Virus record (IMG/VR): IMGVR_UViG_3300021963_008670
Location: 1 to 36,409 of that record
Source of the DNA: a virus
DNA: 36,409 nt
Direction: 5' to 3' (one strand)
In this document: positions 1 through 8,094 of the stretch, one piece after another
Position numbering within the stretch: the first letter of the stretch is position 1
How the letters are laid out: every line of letters begins with the position of its first letter
Translations under genes and position numbers: made by a program
Notes under the pieces: model-generated
Seen by the model: only the letters and a program-made list of their open reading frames with translations
What the model was told of the DNA's origin: nothing
The model's database searches: none

Positions 1-1612
1 CGACATGGATCAGGTTGCGGACATTGGTTTAATTAAATTAGATGCACTAGGGCTTAAAACTCTTTCAGTGATTTCAGATACATTAAAGTCAATTAAAGAA
101 AGAACTGGAAAATCTATCAACCTATCCTCACTTTCCTTGGATGACCCTAAAGTCTATAAGATGCTAAATGATGGATATACAAAAGGAGTGTTTCAAGCTG
201 AAGCAACTCCATACACCAATCTTCTTATTAAGATGGGCATAGATAAGTTTGAAGACTTGGTAGCATCAAATGCTTTAGTTAGACCAGGTGCCATGAACAC
301 AGTAGGAGCCGCCTATATTAATAGAAAGCAGGGCAGAGAAGCTGTTGACTATAGCCATGTTCTAATGAAGGATTTTACAGAGAACACATATGGTGTTATT
401 ATATATCAAGAGCAAGTTATGCAAGCGTGTGTTCACTTAGGTGGAATGTCTTGGTCAGAGGCTGATAAGGTCCGCAAGATTATTGGAAAGAAAAAAGATG
501 CAAAAGAATTCGACCAGTTCAAGGATCAATTTGTTGATGGGGCTTCAAAACACATTTCTAAGAAAAAAGCAGAATCCCTTTGGCATGACTTTGAGGCTCA
601 TGCTGGTTATTCTTTCAACCGCTCCCATGCTGTTGCTTACTCTATGCTTAGTTATTATACTGCTTGGCTTAAGTCCAATTATCCTATTGAGTTCATGTTT
701 TCAATTCTTAAAAACGAAAATGACAAGGACGCAAGAACAGAATATCTAATTGAAGCAAAAAGACTAGGTATTAAAATAAAGTTGCCGCATGTAAATGAAT
801 CAGATATTTACTTTTCTTTAAAGAATGATTCTATTATATTCGGATTAGCAGAAATCAAATTTATTTCTGACAACATTGCAAACAAAATACTAGAAAAGAG
901 GCCATTTACTAATTATGCTGAACTTATTGAAAAAGCATCCGAAAAAGGCAGTGGTATTAATAGCAGGGCTATCTCTGCTCTTAATGCCATCGGTGGTGCG
1001 GCGTTTCCTGATAATCCGAGAGACGGTAACGAAAAAGACAACTACTACGAATACTTAGGCATACCAACATTTAACTTAGAGGGCATACCTCCAAGAATCA
1101 AAGCTCAGGCAAGACCGATTGAAGAGTTTGATGATCTAGGCTCTTTCATTATGTTTGGTATGGTTAAGTCCATTAAAAGAGGAACTGGATGGGCAAGAGT
1201 TGAGTTAGTAGATGAGACTGGGTCTATTGGTTTATTCCATAATGAACAAACACAAATTGAAACTGGTCAGATGTACTTCATTCTTGTTGGAGATAATAGA
1301 ATTGCTAGGTACATTAAGGTTAGCGATATAGATCCTAAGCTTGACGATCTGTTTGTGGATTACCTATACAGAAAAGAATATGATTTAGAAGAAGATGAAT
1401 ATATTGTAGTTAATTTTACTCCTTATAAAACTAAGGCTGGGAAAATGATGAGCCATATTGTTTTATCAAACAAAGCAAAGGAATTAACAAGAGTAATTGT
1501 TTTCCCCACTATGTATAAAATGTCTATAGCAAAAATGCGAGAAGGAATGAAATGTAAATTAGTTCTATCAAAACTAGATGATGGAACTTTAAATGTTAAG
1601 GAAATATTATGA
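1..1612 (+). CDS. dnaE: DNA polymerase III alpha subunit (DnaE-type), C-terminal part
   Basis: Partial replicative polymerase cut by the left window edge. The frame is open before the first ATG at 5, so that ATG is internal. Visible: the segment around LIKLDALGL, whose Asp (residue 13 counted from that ATG) matches the third catalytic Asp of C-family polymerases; GVFQAEA; ALVRPGAMN; YGVIIYQEQVMQ; the KIIGKKK helix; and FNRSHAVAYS in the tau/fingers region. About residues 370-460 resemble an OB-fold (SFIMFGMVKSI ... ARVELVDETGSIGLF). The first two catalytic Asp residues would lie upstream of the window. The gene overlaps the next by 4 nt. A phage-encoded C-family polymerase implies at least partly self-sufficient replication. 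Identification is secure; completeness cannot be judged. Confidence 0.95.
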   Translation, partial: DMDQVADIGLIKLDALGLKTLSVISDTLKSIKERTGKSINLSSLSLDDPKVYKMLNDGYTKGVFQAEATPYTNLLIKMGIDKFEDLVASNALVRPGAMNTVGAAYINRKQGREAVDYSHVLMKDFTENTYGVIIYQEQVMQACVHLGGMSWSEADKVRKIIGKKKDAKEFDQFKDQFVDGASKHISKKKAESLWHDFEAHAGYSFNRSHAVAYSMLSYYTAWLKSNYPIEFMFSILKNENDKDARTEYLIEAKRLGIKIKLPHVNESDIYFSLKNDSIIFGLAEIKFISDNIANKILEKRPFTNYAELIEKASEKGSGINSRAISALNAIGGAAFPDNPRDGNEKDNYYEYLGIPTFNLEGIPPRIKAQARPIEEFDDLGSFIMFGMVKSIKRGTGWARVELVDETGSIGLFHNEQTQIETGQMYFILVGDNRIARYIKVSDIDPKLDDLFVDYLYRKEYDLEEDEYIVVNFTPYKTKAGKMMSHIVLSNKAKELTRVIVFPTMYKMSIAKMREGMKCKLVLSKLDDGTLNVKEIL

Positions 1613-1818
1613 CAGAAGATATAACTAGCCTAGTTGCTTCAATAAACATTAATCAAGTTTTGGTTGCAGCCCTAGAAGAATATGGTAAACTTACGGTTCC
1701 AACATTAAAGTTTTTAGAAGTTAAGACCAACAACAAAGAATTAGTTATTGATTATGATGATACAACTTCATCATTTACATTTAGCTTAAGAGAGATAGAA
1801 GTTAATGAACAGCAATGA
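1609..1818 (+). CDS. small conserved-looking phage protein, unknown function
   Basis: A 69-residue acidic protein starting at an ATG that overlaps the dnaE stop (ATGA). The N-terminal half is predicted helical (INQVLVAALEEYGKLTVPTLKFLE), followed by a beta-like DYDDTTSSFTFSLREIEV tail. No motif is recognised. Tight coupling between the polymerase and the MazG-like gene suggests an accessory role in nucleotide or DNA metabolism, but this is position-based inference only. Confidence 0.7.
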   Translation: MTEDITSLVASININQVLVAALEEYGKLTVPTLKFLEVKTNNKELVIDYDDTTSSFTFSLREIEVNEQQ

Positions 1819-2152
1819 TATGCCTACAGAATACGGACTAGATGCCTTAGCAGCAATACTACATGAGACAGCAATTGAAAAAGGGTTCTGGGATAGCCCA
1901 AAAAACTTTGATGTTCTTGGAAACAAGCTAGCGCTGGTCCATTCAGAAGTTACAGAAGTCTTAGAAGCAATAAGAAAAAATAAAGGTTCAGAAGAAATTG
2001 TAGAAGAAATGGCAGACATATTAATTAGAACTTTAGATATTTATGCTTCAATGCGTAACGCAGGATTTGTAGAGCACAGCTTAGATGAATGTTTATTTAA
2101 AAAAATGGAAAAGAATAAGGCCCGTCCAAAGCTTCACGGAAACTTATTTTAA
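1805..2152 (+). CDS. MazG-like nucleotide pyrophosphohydrolase
   Basis: A 115-residue all-alpha protein with the MazG/dUTPase-like signature: an E-x-x-E helix (HSEVTEVLEAI) and a downstream E-x-x-D helix (EEMADILIRTLDIY), which in the family coordinate Mg2+ for hydrolysis of (d)NTPs or ppGpp-like nucleotides to monophosphates. The C-terminal KMEKNKARPKLHGN is also typical of phage MazG-like proteins. It overlaps the upstream gene by 14 nt. Phages often carry such enzymes for nucleotide pool control or to blunt alarmone signalling; the substrate here is not predictable. Confidence 0.85.
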   Translation: MNSNDMPTEYGLDALAAILHETAIEKGFWDSPKNFDVLGNKLALVHSEVTEVLEAIRKNKGSEEIVEEMADILIRTLDIYASMRNAGFVEHSLDECLFKKMEKNKARPKLHGNLF

Positions 2153-2153
2153 A

Positions 2154-2162
2154 TGGTATACT
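2154..2162 (+). promoter_or_regulatory. extended -10 promoter for recA-like gene
   Basis: ATGGTATACT contains an extended -10 (TGG followed by TATACT at 2157-2162). It lies 20 nt before the recA-like ATG, leaving room for a short leader with a purine-rich ribosome binding site (GAAAGAG). No clear -35 is seen. Confidence 0.5.
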
Positions 2163-2182
2163 ATAGAAAAGAAAGAGTATAA

Positions 2183-3187
2183 ATGACAATAGATATCGAT
2201 AGCATACTATCAAAACTAGATCCAAAAACAAGACAACGAGTTCAATCAGCACAAAATGTTAAAGTAGATAGACAAAGAACCCCAAGCATAGGATTAAATA
2301 TGGCACTGAGGGGTGGGCTTGGCTACGGAAGACAAACTCTGGTATGGGGAAATAAGTCTGCTGGAAAGTCTTCATTCTGTTTACAGATGATAGCGCTTGC
2401 ACAAAAAGATGGTAAGACATGTGCGTGGATTGACTCTGAAGATTCTTATGATCCAGACTGGGCAGAATCACTAGGGGTAGACTCGTCTTCTTTGATACAC
2501 TCACCAGCAAAAACAGTTAATGACATGGTGGACGTTGCAACAAAGCTTATGGATGCAGGTGTTGATATTATTGTAGTAGATTCTATCTCAGCACTTCTAC
2601 CAGCAATTTATTTTGAAAAAGATGGAAATGAAATGAAGGATTTGCAAGACACAAAGCAAATCGGCGCAGAAGCAAAGGATATGACCCACGCAGTCAAGAT
2701 GTTAAACTATGCAAACAAAAACACATTACTTATTCTCATCTCACAACAACGAAATCAGTTTGGATCTATGCATGCTAGTCACATCCCAACAGGTGGCATG
2801 GCAGTCAAGTTCTTTTCTTCCACTGTCATTAAACTCTGGTCGTCTGAAGCTGAGGCGAATGCTATTAAAGCTGGGGTTAAAGTTGGCGACAAGATCATTG
2901 AACAAAGAGTTGGAAGGCCAGTTAACTGGATTATTGATTACAACAAACTCGGTCCCCCAAATTTATCGGGACAATACGACTTTTACTACCAAGGGGAAAC
3001 TCTTGGTGTAGATGCAGTTGGAGAAACCTTAGATGTTGCCGAGATGGTTGGAGCAATTGAAAAAGGCGGAGCTTGGTATACGGTTAACGGCGAAAGAATT
3101 CAAGGCAGAGCTAAAGCAGTACAATATCTTAGAGATAATAAAGATGTAGTTGAGTCTTTAGTTAAGAGTATAAATGCCAAATCTTGA
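2183..3187 (+). CDS. recA: RecA-like recombinase
   Basis: A 334-residue RecA/RAD51-type ATPase for strand exchange in phage recombination and replication restart. Walker A is GNKSAGKS at residues 56-63, the probable catalytic Glu sits in DSEDSYD (residue 86), and Walker B is VDIIVVDS ending at Asp133. ISQQRNQFG matches the Gln-containing switch segment and GGMAVKFFSS the region following loop 2. It ends in a short tail without the acidic C-terminus of cellular RecA. Its own extended -10 promoter and RBS precede it. The end overlaps the next gene by 14 nt. It is more divergent than host RecA, as is usual for actinophage RecA-like proteins. Confidence 0.93.
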   Translation: MTIDIDSILSKLDPKTRQRVQSAQNVKVDRQRTPSIGLNMALRGGLGYGRQTLVWGNKSAGKSSFCLQMIALAQKDGKTCAWIDSEDSYDPDWAESLGVDSSSLIHSPAKTVNDMVDVATKLMDAGVDIIVVDSISALLPAIYFEKDGNEMKDLQDTKQIGAEAKDMTHAVKMLNYANKNTLLILISQQRNQFGSMHASHIPTGGMAVKFFSSTVIKLWSSEAEANAIKAGVKVGDKIIEQRVGRPVNWIIDYNKLGPPNLSGQYDFYYQGETLGVDAVGETLDVAEMVGAIEKGGAWYTVNGERIQGRAKAVQYLRDNKDVVESLVKSINAKS

Positions 3188-3362
3188 TGAGTTTTTAAAA
3201 CCAAAGCCTGAACTCAAAGAATACAATTTAGAAAAGCTTTCTGGACTAAGAGCATGCAGCACTTGCGATGAAGATGTCAACGGAGCTTTTTGGGATCCAG
3301 TAGAGCTGGTTATGTCATGGAGATGCTCTAACGGCCATGAAACAATATTTAAGGTTCAGTAA
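3174..3362 (+). CDS. small zinc-ribbon protein
   Basis: A 62-residue protein overlapping the recA-like end by 14 nt. CSTC near residue 28 pairs with a C-terminal CSNGH, giving a C-x2-C ... C-x3-H potential zinc site around a Trp-rich strand (SWRC). The N-terminus is Lys/Glu-rich. Location between RecA and a nuclease suggests a DNA-binding accessory role, but no specific family is recognised. Confidence 0.7.
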   Translation: MPNLDEFLKPKPELKEYNLEKLSGLRACSTCDEDVNGAFWDPVELVMSWRCSNGHETIFKVQ

Positions 3363-3667
3363 TGTCAGAAAGAGCTGAAGTAAAAAGAGATGGCGCTAAA
3401 GCACAAAAAAATAGTGGTCGTGGTGAATATCAAAAAGGTGATGCTAAATGGAAGATGTTCCTTGTAGATTATAAAGAAGCTTCAAAATCTTTTACGCTAA
3501 ACAAACCAGTTTGGTCAAAGATATGCACTGATACATTTAAAGTAAGCAGAGAGATGCATCCAGCATTAAAGATTATTATAGGTGAAGATTCCAAGGTACG
3601 ACTTGGAATTATTGAATGGACTGTATTAGAAGAACTAATGCAATTCTGGGAGGACAATCATGATTAG
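3362..3667 (+). CDS. putative Hjc-like/PD-(D/E)XK nuclease
   Basis: A 101-residue basic protein. An early Glu (E5), GRGEYQKGDA and FLVDYKEASKSF resemble the E ... GD ... (D/E)XK ... S arrangement of archaeal-type Holliday junction resolvases. The size also fits, and a PALKIIIGED strand follows as in that fold. It sits between the RecA-like gene and a Cas4/RecB-like nuclease, consistent with recombination. The match is by motif order only; a non-catalytic DNA-binding protein is the alternative. Confidence 0.5.
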   Translation: MSERAEVKRDGAKAQKNSGRGEYQKGDAKWKMFLVDYKEASKSFTLNKPVWSKICTDTFKVSREMHPALKIIIGEDSKVRLGIIEWTVLEELMQFWEDNHD

Positions 3668-3818
3668 AGAAATTTTTTTAACAACATTAACTGGCACTGC
3701 AGTAGGTGCAATATTTAGTATTCTTAAACTACCAATTCCAGCACCTCCTGTATTCGCAGGACTGATGGGAATAGTTGGTCTTTGGATTGGTTTCGGAATA
3801 GTTCAGAGGTTCATCTAA
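3660..3818 (+). CDS. XapX-domain small membrane protein
   Basis: A 52-residue hydrophobic protein. Two membrane segments (about residues 6-22 and 33-49) flank KLPIPAPPVFAGLMGI. This Pro-rich turn is the hallmark of the XapX family, found in small bacterial membrane proteins of unknown role, sometimes near xanthosine transport genes. It starts inside the upstream gene's end (8 nt overlap) and its stop overlaps the next ATG (TAATG). The family call is good; the phage function is unknown. Confidence 0.75.
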   Translation: MIREIFLTTLTGTAVGAIFSILKLPIPAPPVFAGLMGIVGLWIGFGIVQRFI

Positions 3819-3919
3819 TGGAAATGTTTTTCCTTTGCGGGATTGCAGTAGGATTTTTAATTGGATACCCTATTGGGTTGTTCATAGACAAATTAGATAA
3901 GAGGATTAAAAATGGCTGA
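3818..3919 (+). CDS. 33-residue single-span membrane peptide
   Basis: MEMFFLCGIAVGFLIGYPIG forms one hydrophobic span, followed by a charged cytoplasmic-looking tail (DKLDKRIKNG). It is embedded in a continuous overlapping operon (TAATG at the start, 8 nt overlap at the end), which supports translation. It may act with the XapX protein just upstream; no known family is recognised. Confidence 0.6.
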   Translation: MEMFFLCGIAVGFLIGYPIGLFIDKLDKRIKNG

Positions 3920-4250
3920 GGATAAAAATACATTAGAGCTTATTAGTGACATTACAGAATTTAATGATCTTCATGAGTTTATGAAAGATGAGCACCTGGA
4001 CAAGGCATTGGCAATTGTAGTTAAGTTGTTAATGAATCCAGACGTGCCTTCTGCAAAAGCACCTCATTTGATTATGGAGCTTCAAGCTATGTCTACAAAG
4101 TTTGCTGTTATGGCCTCAGTTTATTCCACTATTGCTAAGGATAAAGCGGGTACAGTAAATAATAATAAAAAGAATGTTTACTATTCAGTAAAGGAGTCCA
4201 TAGACAAACTTGTAGATGCACTTAAGTATGTCGTTAGGTATAATTCATAA
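3912..4250 (+). CDS. hypothetical helical phage protein
   Basis: A 112-residue, mostly helical acidic protein (SDITEFNDLHEFMKDEHLDK ... LIMELQAMSTKFAVMASVYSTIAKDK). No enzymatic motif is visible. Its stop overlaps the start of the Cas4/RecB-like nuclease by one base (TAATG), so it could be a partner subunit of that nuclease. This is inferred from position only. Confidence 0.75.
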   Translation: MAEDKNTLELISDITEFNDLHEFMKDEHLDKALAIVVKLLMNPDVPSAKAPHLIMELQAMSTKFAVMASVYSTIAKDKAGTVNNNKKNVYYSVKESIDKLVDALKYVVRYNS

Positions 4251-5035
4251 TGGGTAGAGATATTGTAAAGAACCTTAAGTTTAAAAAGCATACTGGTAAG
4301 TTTTTCGACCCAGAACTTTTTGCACAACTTTTAGATGACGCATACAAAAATACTAAACGTGCTGATGGAGAGATGACAAAGAAATCATTTAGCCCAAGTT
4401 CTTTAGGATATGGACACGGAACTTGTCCTAGATATTGGTACATGGCTTTTTCTGGAGCAGTGTTTATTGATGATAATGATGCTGTAGCTGTAGCAAACAT
4501 GGCACAAGGAACTCAAGCGCATGAAAGATTACAGAATTTAATTAAGACTATGCCAGAGTGGAGAGCAGAAGAAGAAGAAATTGTTAATGAGTATCCTCCA
4601 ATTCGTGGATTTATTGACTTAATTATGGAGTATGATGGCGAAACAGTAATTGGTGAAATTAAAACTGCTAAGCAGGAAGTATGGGATACAAGACAATCTG
4701 AAATGAAATCTTCGGCTAACCACATGCTTCAGCTTCTTACCTACATGAAGCTAAAGAATGCTAAAGAAGGATTCTTCCTATATGAAAATAAAAATACTCA
4801 AGAAATATTAATTATTCCAGTATCAATGAATGAAAAGAATACTAAGATAATTGAAGATACATTTACTTGGATGTGTGAAGTTTGGGATAACTTTAAAAAT
4901 GGAGACCTTCCAATGCGTCCAGCAGGTGCCTCAAAATCAAAGATGCCTTGCACATATTGCCCAGTCAAAAAAGAATGTTACTCTGGATTAACTGGCACAG
5001 TTCAAATAGAAAAGTTTGAGATTCCAAAGATATGA
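4250..5035 (+). CDS. Cas4/RecB-like PD-(D/E)XK exonuclease with predicted Fe-S cluster
   Basis: A 261-residue RecB-family nuclease. Motifs: GTCPRYWY (Cys59), HERL (His91), GFIDLIMEY (Asp123), GEIKTAK (Glu136-x-Lys138) and the Q-x3-Y motif QLLTY (161-165). Cys59 with Cys234, Cys237 and Cys243 (CTYCPVKKEC) form the four-cysteine cage that binds a 4Fe-4S cluster in Cas4 and AddB-type nucleases. Predicted 5'-3' single-strand exonuclease or end-processing role with the RecA-like protein. No Cas1/Cas2 or CRISPR array is nearby, so a CRISPR adaptation role is not supported. Confidence 0.9.
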   Translation: MGRDIVKNLKFKKHTGKFFDPELFAQLLDDAYKNTKRADGEMTKKSFSPSSLGYGHGTCPRYWYMAFSGAVFIDDNDAVAVANMAQGTQAHERLQNLIKTMPEWRAEEEEIVNEYPPIRGFIDLIMEYDGETVIGEIKTAKQEVWDTRQSEMKSSANHMLQLLTYMKLKNAKEGFFLYENKNTQEILIIPVSMNEKNTKIIEDTFTWMCEVWDNFKNGDLPMRPAGASKSKMPCTYCPVKKECYSGLTGTVQIEKFEIPKI

Positions 5036-5313
5036 TTTGCTCCAATAAAGATTGTCAAAAAGAATTTGATGCTAAGACTCATAATCAAAAGTATTGCTGT
5101 GACGAATGCTGTAGAGTTGCAACCAATAAAAGAATCATGGAAAAGTATTATGAAAAAAAGGCAATTAGGAATGGAACAGTAATAAGAAAATGTAAAAAGT
5201 GTAAGACACAATTAAGCGTATATCATAATCAAGATATGTGTGCAGTATGCGAAAAGCGGAAAAACTCTGATCAAAGAGATAGTTTATTAAGGATGATTGA
5301 TGACATTAGCTAG
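5032..5313 (+). CDS. double zinc-finger small protein
   Basis: A 93-residue protein with two Cys clusters. The first is CSNKDCQKEF ... YCCDECC, a MYM/FCS-like or HNH-like knuckle; the second is CKKCKTQLSVYHNQDMCAVC, a CxxC-x(14)-CxxC zinc ribbon. A basic helix lies between them. It overlaps the nuclease by 4 nt and the resolvase by 14 nt. Probably binds nucleic acid; the exact role is unknown. Confidence 0.75.
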   Translation: MICSNKDCQKEFDAKTHNQKYCCDECCRVATNKRIMEKYYEKKAIRNGTVIRKCKKCKTQLSVYHNQDMCAVCEKRKNSDQRDSLLRMIDDIS

Positions 5314-5866
5314 CCTAGTAAAAACAAAAGCCCACAGGGTTTTGGGCATAGACGCATCTACAAATTCAATTGCCTTTTGCCTTATGGAAAATGATAAGCC
5401 ATTAAAGTGGGGGAAGATAGACCTTAAAGGCATTGACATTTTTGAAAAGATCTATGACGCTAAAGTTAAAACTCATGCAATGCTAGAAGAATTAAAGAGT
5501 GATTATATTGTTGTAGAGGGCGCAATACTTGTCAGATCACCCGATGCTGTGATAAAATTGTCTTATGTCTATGGAGTTGTTATTGCTGAGCTTATGTCTA
5601 CTGGTGCTAAGGTTATTACTATTGGCCCATCCTCGTGGCAGGCGTACATTGGCAACAAGAATCCGACAAAAGATGAGAAGTCTGCAATAAGATTAGCAAA
5701 CCCAGGATATGCGGAATCTTGGTATAAGAATCAATTGCGTAATATGCGTAAGCAAAGAACCGTCGATTACTTTAATAGTAAGTATAGTTTAGAATTAAAT
5801 GATTTTGATGTTGCAGATGCATTCGGCATTGCACACTATTCAAACCAAGTTTTAACGGAAAGATAA
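5300..5866 (+). CDS. RuvC-like Holliday junction resolvase (RNase H fold)
   Basis: A 188-residue protein with the acidic residues of RuvC-type resolvases in order: GIDAST (Asp18), VVEGA (Glu73), and NDFDVADAFGIA near the C-terminus (Asp170 and Asp173). KVITIGPSSWQAYIG resembles the RuvC P-x-x-W-K segment. The ATG at 5300 has AAGGA about 6 nt upstream and is preferred to the TTG one codon earlier. Would resolve branched replication or recombination intermediates before packaging. An Hjc-like candidate is also present upstream, so two resolvases may coexist. Confidence 0.85.
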   Translation: MTLASLVKTKAHRVLGIDASTNSIAFCLMENDKPLKWGKIDLKGIDIFEKIYDAKVKTHAMLEELKSDYIVVEGAILVRSPDAVIKLSYVYGVVIAELMSTGAKVITIGPSSWQAYIGNKNPTKDEKSAIRLANPGYAESWYKNQLRNMRKQRTVDYFNSKYSLELNDFDVADAFGIAHYSNQVLTER

Positions 5867-6717
5867 TGATACCTAAAATAATTTTTCAGACATATGGATG
5901 CGACTATTCAGAGCTACCCTCATACATTAAAAATTGTACTGAAACTTGGAAAGAAAAAAATCCAGAATTTGAATATGTTTATATGAGTGAAAAACAATGT
6001 AGTGATTTTATTTTAGAAAACTATGGTCAAAGGCATGCAGATATATACAATGGGCTAAAGCACAAGGCAATGAAGGGTGACTGGTGGAGATATCTAATAG
6101 TAAATAAACTTGGCGGGGTTTATATGGATATAGACACGGTATGCAGGAAACCAATCCTAAGCGAGCTAGATCTGGAATATGATTTCTTAACTTGCCTAGA
6201 TTTTGTTTCTGATGCATTATTTACTCAATGGGGCTTTGCTTCATCTGCAAATAGTCCTATATTAAATCATCTTATTGATCATGTTTTAGAAAATTATGAA
6301 AACTTCCCATCTAATAAAAGCATCATTAAGACAGATTTAACTGGTCCAACTGCTTTTCATAACTCTATAAAGTCGTTATTGGGAGATCCTGTTTTTCAAT
6401 TATCTAAAGTTGTAGAGCCAAAAACAATTGAAGACAAAGACTTTGCAATAACAAACCAGACGTCGCTTGAAGATTCAATACTAATTTTTAATCAAAGTGA
6501 CTCTGTTACAAAAAATAAATTTAAATTGTATTTTTGGACATTTAATAATGCAGCAAGACATTTTACTGCATCCTGGAGATGGTCAGACAATACAATTAAT
6601 CAAAGTATGCTTAATGAAACAATAGGACATAATTGTAAAAATATAAGTTATGAGTATGCAGATATAAAAATTAAATTAAAAAACAAATCTTACAGCTCTT
6701 TCGGGGGGGATAAATAA
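5866..6717 (+). CDS. glycosyltransferase, OCH1/GT32-like (DXD sugar-binding)
   Basis: A 283-residue glycosyltransferase. It opens with IPKIIFQTYG, the usual start of the DXD sugar-binding family, then KGDWWRYLIVNKLGGVYMDIDT, where the DID is the metal/nucleotide-sugar DXD motif. The C-terminal part includes WTFNNAARHFTASWRW, with a conserved-looking His and Trp. It overlaps both neighbours by one base (TAATG). It sits apart from the later sugar cassette, inside the recombination operon. The acceptor (virion protein, host glycan or modified DNA) is unknown. Confidence 0.85.
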   Translation: MIPKIIFQTYGCDYSELPSYIKNCTETWKEKNPEFEYVYMSEKQCSDFILENYGQRHADIYNGLKHKAMKGDWWRYLIVNKLGGVYMDIDTVCRKPILSELDLEYDFLTCLDFVSDALFTQWGFASSANSPILNHLIDHVLENYENFPSNKSIIKTDLTGPTAFHNSIKSLLGDPVFQLSKVVEPKTIEDKDFAITNQTSLEDSILIFNQSDSVTKNKFKLYFWTFNNAARHFTASWRWSDNTINQSMLNETIGHNCKNISYEYADIKIKLKNKSYSSFGGDK

Positions 6718-7061
6718 TGGCTATGGATTTAATTGGCTTAATGCCTACAGAAATAGAAGGAAGACATTTTAGAAGAAATATTGTTTCGTGGCATAGAATG
6801 TGGGATGCAATAGCAGAAGTGTATCCAGATATTGCCCAACAAGTTGAATATCCTTATTCAAATGATGAGGATGGCCTAGATGTAGAAGCATGCTTAATTT
6901 TAGCAGAGTATATTGCTTTAGATTTAGACCAATCTTCAGATAAATTAATGAACTATGTTCATAAAGAATTTTCTTTAAATGGAATTGCAGTTCCAGATAT
7001 TACAGATTTTAATGACTTTAGAATATTTTTAGATTCTTGCGGAGGGTTTAAGATATGTTAA
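6717..7061 (+). CDS. hypothetical phage protein
   Basis: A 114-residue protein of unknown function rich in aromatic and acidic residues (HFRRNIVSWHRMWDAIAEVYPD ... LAEYIALDLDQSSDKLMNYV). Probably all-alpha with one compact domain. It overlaps the previous gene by one base and the next by 7 nt, so it is co-transcribed with the glycosyltransferase. No family recognised. Confidence 0.75.
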   Translation: MAMDLIGLMPTEIEGRHFRRNIVSWHRMWDAIAEVYPDIAQQVEYPYSNDEDGLDVEACLILAEYIALDLDQSSDKLMNYVHKEFSLNGIAVPDITDFNDFRIFLDSCGGFKIC

Positions 7062-7204
7062 AGATGTATCAAAGTAAAGATTGGCTTTATAGAAGGTACG
7101 TTGTTCAAAAGAAAACAGTTACAGAAATAGGTAAAGAGTGCGGAGTCTCTGCTATGACTATACAGAGATACTTAGACCAGTTTGGATTAATTAAAAAAAG
7201 ATGA
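7055..7204 (+). CDS. 49-residue helix-turn-helix protein
   Basis: A very small protein consisting of a single helix-turn-helix: TVTEIGKECGVSAMTIQRYL, followed by DQFGLIKKR. This matches the recognition-helix pattern of transposase/HTH_23-like or sigma-70 region-4-like domains. It overlaps its neighbours (7 nt upstream, ATGA downstream). Candidate DNA-binding regulator; too small for anything catalytic. Confidence 0.75.
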   Translation: MLKMYQSKDWLYRRYVVQKKTVTEIGKECGVSAMTIQRYLDQFGLIKKR

Positions 7205-7542
7205 GCGAATACCCTAATAAGTCTGGCGGATATCAGGCATGGATTACAGACCTTCAATTAATTGCAACAGATGCCCCATCGGGTCCTAAAATTATAAGAG
7301 AGTGCCTTGAGATAGCAGAGATGTTAATTAAAAAGAATATATCTTACGGTAATTCTGCATTAAACCCAATTCGTATATTTTCAAAGGCGGATTCAAAAGA
7401 ACAGATTAGGGTTCGTATTGATGATAAGCTAAATAGAATTCAAAACGATCAAGCCTTCCCTGGAGACAATGATATTGATGACTTAATTGGATACCTAATA
7501 TTGCTTAAAATAGCCAACAAGGTTGCAATTTCAGTCAACTAG
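7201..7542 (+). CDS. nucleotide-modification-associated/DUF1599-like protein
   Basis: A 113-residue protein with LIKKNISYGNSALNPIRIFS and RVRIDDKLNRI. The Y-G-N-S ... R-I-D-D-K pattern is common in phage proteins of the DUF1599 (nucleotide modification associated) family, which is distantly MazG-like. It may act on modified nucleotides or nucleotide pools. The final helix is IDDLIGYLILLKIA. Family assignment rests on the motif alone. Confidence 0.65.
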   Translation: MSEYPNKSGGYQAWITDLQLIATDAPSGPKIIRECLEIAEMLIKKNISYGNSALNPIRIFSKADSKEQIRVRIDDKLNRIQNDQAFPGDNDIDDLIGYLILLKIANKVAISVN

Positions 7543-7551
7543 AAGTATAAT
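7523..7551 (+). promoter_or_regulatory. promoter of terminase genes, predicted leaderless
   Basis: TTGCAA (7523-7528), 17-nt spacer, TATAAT (7546-7551), then exactly 6 nt to the ATG of the small terminase. The transcript should begin at or next to the ATG; no Shine-Dalgarno sequence fits between. Confidence 0.7.
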
Positions 7552-7557
7552 CATTAT

Positions 7558-8094
7558 ATGAATGAAATAGAGCCAGCAGTACATTTTGACCGCATGAATA
7601 AGGTGGTTGAAGAACTGCTTAAGGGCAATAGCCCAACACAAATAGCAAACTCCACTGGATTTAAAAGGGCAGAGGTTGTAGAGCTTATTGATGAATGGAA
7701 AGAAGTAGTCCATAACGATGTAAGCCTTAGGGGTAGAGCTAAAGAGGCTATATCAGGTGCAGATCAACACTACGCAATGCTTATTAAAGAGGCATGGAAA
7801 ACCGTAGAAGATGCAGATACCCAAGGACAACTTAATGTAAAAGCGGGTGCATTAAAATTAATTGCAGATATTGAGACTAAAAGAATAACAATGTTGCAAG
7901 CAGTTGGTGTTTTAGAAAGCAACGAGATAGCATCTCAAATTGCAGAGACCGAAAGAAAGCAAGAAATTTTAGTTGGAATTTTAAAAGAAGTGACAGCTGG
8001 ATGCCCAAAATGTAAACTAGATGTTGCTAAAAGGCTTTCTCAAATAACAGGAATTGTTGAGTCCGTAGTTATAGAGGATGCCGATGTCGTTTGA
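7558..8094 (+). CDS. terS: small terminase subunit (putative)
   Basis: A 178-residue protein immediately before the large terminase and overlapping it by 17 nt. The N-terminus holds a helix-turn-helix (SPTQIANSTGFKRAEVVELI), as expected for a DNA-recognising small terminase. A long helical middle (QLNVKAGALKLIADIETKRITMLQAVG) resembles the oligomerisation core, and GCPKCKLDVAKRL near the C-terminus may bind metal. The call comes from gene order and architecture, since small terminases diverge quickly. First gene of a new transcription unit. Confidence 0.75.
   Translation: MNEIEPAVHFDRMNKVVEELLKGNSPTQIANSTGFKRAEVVELIDEWKEVVHNDVSLRGRAKEAISGADQHYAMLIKEAWKTVEDADTQGQLNVKAGALKLIADIETKRITMLQAVGVLESNEIASQIAETERKQEILVGILKEVTAGCPKCKLDVAKRLSQITGIVESVVIEDADVV

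Noticed and set aside
441-749. 102-residue plus-strand frame inside dnaE
   Set aside because: Overlaps conserved polymerase sequence in another frame; no start signal or similarity.
4250-5035. CRISPR-Cas role for the Cas4-like nuclease
   Set aside because: No Cas1, Cas2 or repeat-spacer array anywhere in the window; RecB-family phage exonuclease is the simpler call.
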